Source: Arthrobacter citreus
Lineage (GTDB): Bacteria; Actinomycetota; Actinomycetes; Actinomycetales; Micrococcaceae
Assembly (NCBI RefSeq): GCF_038405225.1
Contig: NZ_CP151657.1
Coordinates: 3,818,961 to 3,882,960 of the forward strand
DNA: 64,000 bases
Direction: 5' to 3'
The translations under genes and the position numbers were made by a program. This document shows, in pieces, positions 57,170 through 64,000 of the stretch. The number at the start of each line of letters is the position of its first letter. The stretch's first letter is position 1. Below the pieces are notes generated by a model. It was not told the DNA's origin. It did not search any database and worked only from the letters and a program-made list of their open reading frames with translations.

Positions 57170-57670
57170 TCAGGCCGCTGCAACAACGTTGCAGTACGCT
57201 CCGCCGTGAAAGACGAGGGGTTCTCCGCAGCGATATGAGTACCGCTCGACCTCGCCCAGCATGATGTAGTGATCGCCTGCCTCGTGGAGCCCGGCGGTCG
57301 TTGTCTCGAACACCGCGAGGGCTCCCTCGATAAGGGGAATCCCTCCCAGCCCCGTCGCCGTCGCTAATCCGTTGAATTTGTCCTCCCCGGAGGCGAACCG
57401 GCGTGAGATATCGCTTTGTTCCTTGGCGAGGACATTCACCGCAAACCGCTTAGCGGTTTCGAAATGACCGAGACTGCGCAGATGCCGCCCGGGCATCCAC
57501 AGGATCATGGGCGGATCAAGCGACACTGACGCAAAAGAATTGGCGGTCACGCCCACCGGCGATCCATCCGCTGCAAGAGTGGTGATGACGGCGACGCCGG
57601 TCGCGAAGGTCCCCAACGCGCTGCGCAGGTCGCGGCTGTCAATGGTCCCGCGAATAGCTGTAGTAGTCAT
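57170..57670 (-). CDS. Flavin reductase family protein (two-component monooxygenase partner)
   Basis: A 166-aa split-barrel flavin reductase. It has LGTFATGVAVITTLAADGSPVGVTANSFASVSLDPPMIL, then FAVNVLAKEQSDISRRFASGEDKF and LGEVERYSYRCGEPLVFHGGAY. It would reduce FMN or FAD with NAD(P)H and pass it to a monooxygenase. The ATG follows AAGGAGAATTATC. It faces away from the cupin-monooxygenase operon, from which it is separated by a 283-bp control region. Its most likely partner is the acyl-CoA-dehydrogenase-like enzyme 1.3 kb away. Confidence 0.88.
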   Translation of the reverse strand: MTTTAIRGTIDSRDLRSALGTFATGVAVITTLAADGSPVGVTANSFASVSLDPPMILWMPGRHLRSLGHFETAKRFAVNVLAKEQSDISRRFASGEDKFNGLATATGLGGIPLIEGALAVFETTTAGLHEAGDHYIMLGEVERYSYRCGEPLVFHGGAYCNVVAAA

Positions 57671-57861
57671 GATAATTCTCCTTGCTCGACAGTTCTGCGG
57701 CATTTCGCCGCCTGAAGGTGCTGCTGAGCCTAGGAGGCGTGCAACGGCGTGGCTATCCACCTGTGCCCGTCCTGTCCACATTTCCGGGTCCTCCCGCGAG
57801 TGGGCCCATGCAGCTCTCGTCCGGCCCCACCCGCCAGCCGCCCTGTCCAACAGTGCACACA

Positions 57862-57892
57862 GCGGATAGCTCGGCACAAAGTGGATATCCGC
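57862..57892. promoter_or_regulatory. Inverted repeat in the divergent control region, copy 1
   Basis: GCGGATA and TATCCGC form a perfect 7-bp inverted repeat with 17 bases between. It could be a site of the AraC-type regulator encoded at the end of the cluster. Confidence 0.4.
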
Positions 57893-57903
57893 ATCCGGCG
57901 CCG

Positions 57904-57933
57904 GGTGCAAACATTCGTGATGTGACATGCACC
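57904..57933. promoter_or_regulatory. Inverted repeat in the divergent control region, copy 2
   Basis: GGTGCA and TGCACC, a 6-bp inverted repeat with 18 bases between, close to the cupin start. Sequence differs from copy 1, so a shared factor is uncertain. Confidence 0.35.
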
Positions 57934-57953
57934 ACTACAAAAGGGGAATGGAT

Positions 57954-58490
57954 ATGACTTCCACAACAACTGACCGGCTCCATGTTGTCCGGGCGGAAGA
58001 GCGTGAATCACTGTGGTTCCTCGGCGATCTCATCCAACCTCTGGCCGCTGGTCCGCAGACGCGGGACGGGTTGTACATCGCCCATTACCAGGCTGCTCCT
58101 TCATCACAGCCCCCGCTGCATGAACACGACGACGATGACGAAATCTTCTTCATCCTTCAAGGTGAGATCACTTTCTGGGCCGAGGGTGAAGAGAAGATCG
58201 TGGGCGCCGCCGGGGATTTCGTCATCCTCCCCAAGGGAGTTCCGCACACGTTCCAGGCCTCGCCGGAAGAAGGCGCCACATGGCTGTTGATCCTGTCGCC
58301 GTCGTCATCCTTTGAAAAGGTGATCAACGCGGTGTCCAAGCCAGCCGAATATGAAGCCCCGGAGAAGGGGTGGGTCATCGATGCTGAAACCGTTGCCACC
58401 CTGGAACGGGTAGCCCCATCGGCGGGCGTGACCCTGTTGGGAGCACCCGGAGACCTGCCCGCAAGCCACCGCAAGGGGAATCAGGCATGA
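57954..58490 (+). CDS. Cupin domain protein
   Basis: A 178-aa single cupin. Motif 1 is PPLHEHDDDDEIFFILQGEITFWAEGE (two His and a Glu for metal binding) and motif 2 is GDFVILPKGVPHTFQ. It probably acts as a metal-dependent dioxygenase, isomerase or ligand-binding protein in the pathway of the neighbouring monooxygenase. The ATG at 57954 follows AAGGGG at good spacing, better than the ATG two codons upstream. It overlaps the SnoaL-like gene by four bases. Confidence 0.85.
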   Translation: MTSTTTDRLHVVRAEERESLWFLGDLIQPLAAGPQTRDGLYIAHYQAAPSSQPPLHEHDDDDEIFFILQGEITFWAEGEEKIVGAAGDFVILPKGVPHTFQASPEEGATWLLILSPSSSFEKVINAVSKPAEYEAPEKGWVIDAETVATLERVAPSAGVTLLGAPGDLPASHRKGNQA

Positions 58491-58912
58491 GCGTGGACAT
58501 CACCACCGCCTCCACCACCAGGGATGTTGTGGAGAGTTTCTGGGGTGCCTTCAGTACCGGCGACACCGACCGGATGAAAAACGTTGTTTCCCCCGACATT
58601 GAATGGACCGTGGTTGGACGGACCGTTCCGATCGCCAAGACGTACGCAGGGTGGGCGGGATTCTTCGATGAACTGCTGGCCACACTTGACGCCTCCTTTG
58701 TTCCCGGGTCCCTGTCGATGACCCGGAAGGGGACTTACGTGGATGAAGCTGCGGGAGTCGCCGTCATCGAGCTCTTCGAATCGGCCACCACGGTTGATGG
58801 AAAAGAATTCGTCAACCACATCGTTGATGTCTTCCACATTCGGGACGGCCGGATCACGGCCGTCCGCGAGTACATGGACCTCGCTGAAGTCGCTGAAGCG
58901 TTTGGTTTCTAG
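58487..58912 (+). CDS. SnoaL-like (NTF2 fold) protein
   Basis: A 141-aa protein with the SnoaL/NTF2 pattern: VVESFWGAFSTGDTDRMKNVVSPDIEWTVVGR, then a middle helix WAGFFDELLATL, and VVDVFHIRDGRI-like ending (HIVDVFHIRDGRITAVREYMD). Such proteins are often cyclases, isomerases or hydrolases in natural product and aromatic pathways. It overlaps the cupin gene and precedes the monooxygenase by 22 bases. Confidence 0.85.
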   Translation: MSVDITTASTTRDVVESFWGAFSTGDTDRMKNVVSPDIEWTVVGRTVPIAKTYAGWAGFFDELLATLDASFVPGSLSMTRKGTYVDEAAGVAVIELFESATTVDGKEFVNHIVDVFHIRDGRITAVREYMDLAEVAEAFGF

Positions 58913-58934
58913 CATCTACCAAAGGAGTTGCACC

Positions 58935-60149
58935 ATGACTGTCGCTACCCCGGACCGCAGCGTCCGCACAACCCCGCACTCAGCAGCAGCTGAAGTGTTC
59001 GACCGCGTCCGGGAGATCGGTCCGCTTCTCGCGGCTAACGCGGCGGCCGCAGATACCAACCGACGGGTCGAAGATGAATCTATTGAGGCGCTTCAGGAGT
59101 CCGGCGTGTTCTCGCTCCTGGTTCCCGAGCGCTTCGGCGGCAAGGCAGGTGGCGCCGCAGACCTCTTGGAAACTGCACGGCTCATAGGACGGTATGACCC
59201 TGCGGCATCCTGGGTTACCGTGATCTCGAATGGATCGGCGATGCTGAGCCAGCGGTTCGCGGACAGCGCCATTGAGCGGGTATTCAGTGACGGGCGCCCG
59301 CCCCTGATGTCGTCGATTATCGTGAGCCAAGCCGGGCAAGCGGTACGGGAAGGCCGCGGATACCGGATCAGCGGCAAATGGCCGTTTGCATCGAACATCC
59401 TTCACGCCGAATGGGCGGTGTTGGTGATCCCGCTGGCCGAGAGCGACCACGGCGACGCCGTCCCGGGATACGCACTTGTACATAGGAACCAGTGGGAAGT
59501 GCTGGACACCTGGCACACCATCGGCATGCGGGGAACCGGCAGCAACACGGTTGTTGTGAGTGATGCCTGGATTCCGGAAGACCAAACGGTTTTCGCCGAA
59601 CAGCTCCTCGGTCCGGCCAAGGAAAGCCAGGGGCAAGCCTCGACGATCCAGCGGTTGGCCCCGGTGTCGACCATGTCTACAGCTATTGTCGCCCCTTCGC
59701 TTGGCGCCGCCGATGCCCTGTTGGATCTGGTGTCCGAACAATCGCACAAGCGCGGCATCACGTACTCGAATTACTATCCGCAGGCATCCTCCGGGTCCTT
59801 CGTGCGCGGAATTGGTGAGGTCAGGGCGAAAATCGACAGCGCGGGTTTGCTCCTGAACCGCTCGGCGACAGTCCTTGACGGTGCTTCCCACAACACCGAT
59901 CCGCTGTCCACAGGGACACGTTCCCAATGCCGCAATGACGTAGCCCACGCGGCGCACAGCCTGGCGGACGCGGCAAATGACCTGGCATGGCTCTACGGGA
60001 CGGCGCTCTTTTCGGCCACCAACCCGGTGGGCAGGCTGTGGCGGGATATCAACACCGGAACACGCCATGCCCTCGTAGCCAGTCCGCTCGGATATGAAAT
60101 CGGCGGGGCGGGCCAGTTGAACATCGAACCTCCGGCGCCGATCGTTTGA
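58935..60149 (+). CDS. Acyl-CoA dehydrogenase-fold flavin-dependent monooxygenase
   Basis: A 404-aa enzyme of the group D flavin monooxygenases (HsaA/HpaB-like). Sequence features are LLVPERFGGKAGGAADLLETARLIGRYDPAASWVT, PLMSSIIVSQAGQAVREGRGYRISGKWPFASNI, and DTWHTIGMRGTGSNTVVVSDAWIPE, then a C-terminal acyl-CoA dehydrogenase helical domain. It would use reduced flavin from the flavin reductase to hydroxylate an aromatic or related compound. Substrate not predictable. The ATG follows AAAGGAGTTGCACC. It overlaps the esterase gene. Confidence 0.87.
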   Translation: MTVATPDRSVRTTPHSAAAEVFDRVREIGPLLAANAAAADTNRRVEDESIEALQESGVFSLLVPERFGGKAGGAADLLETARLIGRYDPAASWVTVISNGSAMLSQRFADSAIERVFSDGRPPLMSSIIVSQAGQAVREGRGYRISGKWPFASNILHAEWAVLVIPLAESDHGDAVPGYALVHRNQWEVLDTWHTIGMRGTGSNTVVVSDAWIPEDQTVFAEQLLGPAKESQGQASTIQRLAPVSTMSTAIVAPSLGAADALLDLVSEQSHKRGITYSNYYPQASSGSFVRGIGEVRAKIDSAGLLLNRSATVLDGASHNTDPLSTGTRSQCRNDVAHAAHSLADAANDLAWLYGTALFSATNPVGRLWRDINTGTRHALVASPLGYEIGGAGQLNIEPPAPIV

Positions 60150-60154
60150 GCAGT

Positions 60155-61492
60155 ATGAGCCATGCCGGCATTCGGTACGCCGTCCTGTCCAATCCAGCGG
60201 ATCCTCTGTCAGCACCTGTGGGTGCCGAGGGCTCGAGGAGCATGTTGGCTGAAGTGCTCGAAGATGTTCCGGTGTTTCCACAGCTGCCCAGCAGGTTGAG
60301 CATGCTGATGGGCCCGGGCGTCGACGAGAATCCACAGTGCCCGCATGCCCATTATCTCAACGTATTTGCCCCTGACTCCGGGAATGGCCTCCCCGTGGTT
60401 GTCTTCCTCCACGGGGGAGCATGGGCCACCGGAGGAGGCGCCGTGCGCTGGTACCGCGGAACGGAGCTTGCCGACAGGGGCATGGTGGTGGTGACCGTCA
60501 ATTATCGAATTGGCCCGGCGGGCCACCTTGGCATGGGCGGGCAGCCGCACCGGCCACTGGAGGACCTGGTGCTGGCCCTGGGCTGGGTCAGGGCCAATAT
60601 TCGTCTGTACGGGGGCAATGCGGACAACATTACGCTTGCCGGGCAGTCGGCTGGCGCATGGTACGCCTGGGCGCTGGCCCGAGACGGGCGCACCCGAGGT
60701 TGGCTGCGCCGCGTGGCGCTGTGGAGCATGCCGGAGGTCCAGCCGTGGTCCTACGGCTTTCGGGAGAAGTTCACCCGCTCGGTTATTGGAGTGGACCGGA
60801 CCCTGCCTGTAGACCAGGACCGCTCCCGGGACCTGCTGCGCCGAACCATGGCTGGTGTGGCCGCGCTGCCGCCCGCACTGGGGATGATGCCGCAGATGCT
60901 GCTGCCTGCTGAACCGGGACCGCCGCGGGGAAGGACCACCGGCATCGCTGATGCCGTCCGCCGGTTGCACGTGGAGCAGGTGTACATCCGAAACGTCGAC
61001 CATGAGATGAGCCCGTTCCTGGCACTTGACCAATTGACACCGGACCAGGCCAAGGCCTTTCGGCTGCAGTTGAAACAGCGTGCCCAAGGGACCGGATTCG
61101 AAGCGCTGCCTGACCGCGGGTTCCGGGCGGGAGCCGGTGCAGGCTTAGCCGCTGGTTCAGGGGCGGCGGACGACGACGAGAGCATTGTCCGGTATTCATC
61201 TTGGTTGGCTTACGGGCGCCAAACCGCCGATATAGCCGCTGAGTGCGCGCGCCGGGGGATAAGCACGGTGCTGCGCAGCTTTGCAGGCCGCAGCATGGTC
61301 CCCGGGATGGGCAGCCCCCACTGTTTTGACTTGCCGTTCCAATTTGGCAACCTGCCGGATTGGTTTGACGCGCCAATGCTCCACGGACTGGAGGATTCAT
61401 CCGCCAGCCGTTGGAGCAGCGAGCTCGGCGAGGACTTATTGGAGCTGGTGTACGGCGAATCGTCGCCAAAGCCGCGAATATTGGGACTATAA
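60155..61492 (+). CDS. Type B carboxylesterase
   Basis: A 445-aa alpha/beta hydrolase. It has the oxyanion motif FLHGGAW, VVVTVNYRIGPAGHLGM, NITLAGQSAGAW with the nucleophilic Ser, and a late His in SPHCFDLPF. Length and motifs are those of type B carboxylesterases. The family contains enzymes that open lactones or esters of aromatic acids. A TTG at 60146 that overlaps the stop of the preceding gene is a possible earlier start. It is the last gene of the catabolic operon before the regulator. Confidence 0.85.
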   Translation: MSHAGIRYAVLSNPADPLSAPVGAEGSRSMLAEVLEDVPVFPQLPSRLSMLMGPGVDENPQCPHAHYLNVFAPDSGNGLPVVVFLHGGAWATGGGAVRWYRGTELADRGMVVVTVNYRIGPAGHLGMGGQPHRPLEDLVLALGWVRANIRLYGGNADNITLAGQSAGAWYAWALARDGRTRGWLRRVALWSMPEVQPWSYGFREKFTRSVIGVDRTLPVDQDRSRDLLRRTMAGVAALPPALGMMPQMLLPAEPGPPRGRTTGIADAVRRLHVEQVYIRNVDHEMSPFLALDQLTPDQAKAFRLQLKQRAQGTGFEALPDRGFRAGAGAGLAAGSGAADDDESIVRYSSWLAYGRQTADIAAECARRGISTVLRSFAGRSMVPGMGSPHCFDLPFQFGNLPDWFDAPMLHGLEDSSASRWSSELGEDLLELVYGESSPKPRILGL

Positions 61493-61570
61493 GGCGACGA
61501 TAAGGCAGAAATGCCGCGCTGACCCGCCGCCAGCGGCCCGGGATGTACCCACGAGTAAGGACGGTGTTGG

Positions 61571-62524
61571 ATGTTTGATCGTCACGTGATCGTCTCGACG
61601 GACGATCCGCAGGTAGCCCGGTCACGGGTCAGCGAAACATTCTGCGAGCATGAACTGCAGATCGGTGATGCTTCGGCTCGTTTCCAACTCGTCCACAGCG
61701 GCATAGCGCTGGGCGACATAGGGCTGCACTTCATGACTTACGGTGCCCGCGTCCGCATAGCTCCGGCGTCGCTGCTGGACTTTGCGCTCGTCCAGATTCC
61801 GCTTCAGGGAGAGGCCGTTGACCTCATTGACGGTGTACGGGTCAACACGCACAGCCGCATGGGGTCAATTGCCGGACCCGGCGCCGAACTGGAAATGGAA
61901 TGGGCCAGGGGAACCACCAAGCTGGTCCTGTACATCGCCAAGCGCACGCTTGAGGACGCGGTCTTCGCTATGACGGGGCACCCTCCCGAAGGGGAAATCC
62001 GGCTGTCCCCGGAAGTCGATTTCACCCGCCCCGCCCACCGGTCCTGGTTTGGGCTGGTGCGGTCTCTGGCTGACGGCGTGCAGCACGACAGTCCCTGGAC
62101 GGGGAACTCCCTGGTGGCAGCGCGGATTGCCGATGCGGTACTTCTTGGCTTGGTGGCCAACCACTGGCAGGTCCCCGCGAGCCAGCTGCATCCGTCCCAA
62201 GAAGCAGCCGCGGTTGAGGCTGTTGTTGCAATGCTGGAGGAATCCCCGGACCGTCCGTGGCGGATGGTCGATCTGGCGCGGCCCGCCAACATGAGCGCAA
62301 GGGCGCTTTCCTCAGCGTTCCAAAAGAAGATGAACACCACCCCGATGGGTTACTTGCAGTACCTTCGGCTGCAGGGCGCCCACCGTGATCTCTATTCGGC
62401 GATGCCCGGACGGATCACCGTCACGGACGTTGCAACCCGATGGGGCTTTGCCCATCTGAGTCGTTTCGCCGCACTGTACCGCAGCGCTTTCGGGGAGCTG
62501 CCGTCCGAGACCCTTCGCCGGTGA
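61571..62524 (+). CDS. AraC family transcriptional regulator
   Basis: A 317-aa regulator. Residues 1-180 form an AraC_binding_2-like sensory domain (FALVQIPLQGEAV). The C-terminal AraC helix-turn-helix (about 215-315) has MVDLARPANMSARALSSAFQKKMNTTPMGYLQYLRLQGAHRDL and VTDVATRWGFAHLSRFAALYRSAFGELPSETLR. It probably activates the cupin operon and flavin reductase gene in response to the pathway substrate. It follows the esterase gene by 78 bases. Confidence 0.92.
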   Translation: MFDRHVIVSTDDPQVARSRVSETFCEHELQIGDASARFQLVHSGIALGDIGLHFMTYGARVRIAPASLLDFALVQIPLQGEAVDLIDGVRVNTHSRMGSIAGPGAELEMEWARGTTKLVLYIAKRTLEDAVFAMTGHPPEGEIRLSPEVDFTRPAHRSWFGLVRSLADGVQHDSPWTGNSLVAARIADAVLLGLVANHWQVPASQLHPSQEAAAVEAVVAMLEESPDRPWRMVDLARPANMSARALSSAFQKKMNTTPMGYLQYLRLQGAHRDLYSAMPGRITVTDVATRWGFAHLSRFAALYRSAFGELPSETLRR

Positions 62525-62584
62525 CGCAATAATCCTGCGAGCCGCTGGCTGGCCAGGACGCTCGGGACGGAAGCCGGGTTAACG

Positions 62585-62625
62585 AAAAAGGTTCCCTTCC
62601 GAAAAACCGGAAGAGAACCTTTTTC
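62585..62625. terminator. Bidirectional terminator between AraC gene and tRNA-Pro
   Basis: AAAAAGGTTC-CCTTCCG pairs with CGGAAG-GAACCTTTTT around a 6-base loop, with T runs on both strands. Confidence 0.88.
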
Positions 62626-62627
62626 TA

Positions 62628-62704
<77 letters not shown>

Positions 62705-62857
62705 TAACCACTGCCAATCAGCGGGTTTCCCCGCCGGTGAAGCAACTTTACAAGTGTAGACGATGAGGCGCGGTTCCGCGAAACCGGGGCTGCGCACCGC
62801 CGGTAACACGGACGACGGCGCCCGTTTGCGCCGTCGCCCCGCGCCGCCGCCGTCGTC

Positions 62858-64000
62858 CTAGACCAGCGACTCCTGCCAGGCGGCCTGCAGCTTGGCGAAC
62901 CGGCCCGTGCCGGCGGTCAGCTCGGCCGGGGTGCCGTCCTCAACCACCTCACCGTTATGCATCACCAGCACCCGGTCCGCGATCTCCACGGTGGAGAGGC
63001 GGTGCGCAATGATCAGCGCCGTGCGGTTCCCCAGCAGCGTTTTCAGGCCATGCTGCACAAGCCGTTCACTGGGGATGTCCAGCGAGGAGGTGGCTTCATC
63101 CAGGATCAGCACCGCCGGATCCGCCAGGAAGGCGCGGGCAAAGCTGATCAGCTGGCGCTGGCCGGCGGAGACCCGGCCGCCGCGCTTGTTCACGTCGGTG
63201 TCGTAGCCCTCCGGCAGCGCCTCGACGAACTCATGGGCGCCCACGGCCTTGGCGGAGGCGATGATCTCCGCGCGGCTGGCTTCCGGCTTGCCCAGGGCAA
63301 TGTTGTCCGCCACCGAACCGCTGAACAGGAACGCCTCCTGGGTCACCATAACGACGGCGCGGCGCAGGTCCCGCTGCGTGAGATCGCGCAGGTCCACGCC
63401 GTCCAGCAGCACCGCTCCCTGCGATGGGTCGTAGAACCGGGCGATCAGCTTGGCGAGGGTCGACTTGCCGGCCCCGGTCTGGCCCACCAGGGCCACGGTC
63501 TGTCCGGCGGGAATGTGCAGGTCCATCTGCGGCAGGATCACCGGGCCGGTGCCGTACCGGAACTCCACGCCGTCAAAGCGAATGTCGCCGGAGGCGTGCT
63601 TCAGCTCCACGGGATGCTTGGGCGGGCGGACGGTGGGAACTTCCTCCAGCAGCCCGGAGACCTTTTCCAGTGCCGCGGAAGCCGATTGGAAGGAGTTGTA
63701 GAACATGGCCATCTGGTCCACCGGCTGGAAGAACCGCTTCGAGTAGAGCAGCAGGGCCAGCAGGGCACCCACTTCGAGGCCGCCGTCCAGCACCCGGAAG
63801 CCGCCGACGAGCAGCACCACGGCCACCGTGGCGTTGCCGATGAGCACCAGGCCGGGCTGGAAGACGCCGTTGAGGTTGATGGAGCGTACGGTGGCAACCC
63901 GGTAGTCATCGGCCAGCTCGTCGTACTTCTTCGCGTTGATCTGCTCGCGGCGGAACGCCTTCACGGCACGGATGCCGGTCATGGTCTCCACGAAGTGCAC
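62858..64000 (-). CDS. ABC exporter, fused transmembrane-ATPase subunit (N-terminus cut by window edge)
   Basis: The final 380 codons of a half-size ABC exporter. The first 120 residues are the last part of the membrane domain ([45 protein letters not shown]). The ATPase follows with Walker [11 protein letters not shown] loop [15 protein letters not shown], signature [15 protein letters not shown], Walker [14 protein letters not shown] and H loop IAHRLSTVE. Multidrug, lipid or peptide export is possible. Exporters of this type often come in pairs, so a partner may lie just outside the window. Confidence 0.92.
   Translation of the reverse strand: MHFVETMTGIRAVKAFRREQINAKKYDELADDYRVATVRSINLNGVFQPGLVLIGNATVAVVLLVGGFRVLDGGLEVGALLALLLYSKRFFQPVDQMAMFYNSFQSASAALEKVSGLLEEVPTVRPPKHPVELKHASGDIRFDGVEFRYGTGPVILPQMDLHIPAGQTVALVGQTGAGKSTLAKLIARFYDPSQGAVLLDGVDLRDLTQRDLRRAVVMVTQEAFLFSGSVADNIALGKPEASRAEIIASAKAVGAHEFVEALPEGYDTDVNKRGGRVSAGQRQLISFARAFLADPAVLILDEATSSLDIPSERLVQHGLKTLLGNRTALIIAHRLSTVEIADRVLVMHNGEVVEDGTPAELTAGTGRFAKLQAAWQESLV

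Noticed and set aside
57954..60149. Assignment of the monooxygenase cluster to indole degradation (iif/ind type)
   Set aside because: The acyl-CoA-dehydrogenase-fold oxygenase, reductase and AraC regulator fit loosely, but the cupin, SnoaL-like and esterase genes do not match what I know of those clusters, and the oxygenase cannot be placed by eye.

Overview
The window is high-GC, densely packed actinobacterial DNA with many GTG/TTG starts and 4-bp ATGA/GTGA gene overlaps. The gene set (DUF3073, DUF4235, septum-formation-domain protein, bacterial SCP protein, HspR/HAIR heat-shock control, dUMP-forming Dcd, Mrp antiporter with a fused A-B subunit) points to a member of the Micrococcaceae close to Arthrobacter. 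It looks chromosomal, and apart from one short foreign patch it reads as core genome plus a few accessory operons. No rRNA, CRISPR array, prophage or intact insertion sequence is visible.

Layout, 0-16.6 kb: an AEC transporter cut by the left edge, tRNA-Gly(CCC), a protealysin-like M4 protease with its emfourin inhibitor, an SseB-like protein, a lone tryptophan 2,3-dioxygenase, dcd, a UMF1-type MFS permease, the six-gene Mrp Na+/H+ antiporter operon, and a TPP-riboswitch-controlled YkoEDC-type ECF transporter for thiamine or its pyrimidine precursor. At 16.7-18.3 kb lies a patch of visibly lower GC with a GNAT acetyltransferase, an unrecognised 107-aa protein and a frameshifted IS30-family transposase remnant.

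18.4-48.4 kb: pabC, a cardiolipin synthase, a P-loop-kinase/PabB fusion, a low-molecular-weight phosphatase, the dnaK-grpE-dnaJ-hspR locus, an ABC-2 transporter operon with its own winged-helix regulator, a NYN-LOTUS protein next to trmB, a DEAD-box helicase with a long leader, a penicillin-binding lipoprotein, clpB and a septum-formation-domain protein. Three HAIR operators (two at dnaK, one at clpB) tie the chaperone genes to the HspR encoded here. 48.5-57.1 kb holds purine synthesis genes as two divergent blocks (purF-purM on minus, purD-purC on plus) separated by asparaginase, sulfite-oxidase-like and SCP genes.

57.1-62.6 kb is the most interesting accessory region. A flavin reductase is divergent from an operon of cupin, SnoaL-like protein, acyl-CoA-dehydrogenase-fold flavin monooxygenase and carboxylesterase, followed by an AraC-type regulator. 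It looks like an inducible oxidative catabolic module whose substrate I cannot name. The window closes with tRNA-Pro(CGG) and an ABC exporter cut by the right edge.

A recurring regulatory theme is a -10-like TANNNT hexamer placed 6-7 bases before the start codon of at least eight genes, the signature of leaderless transcripts.
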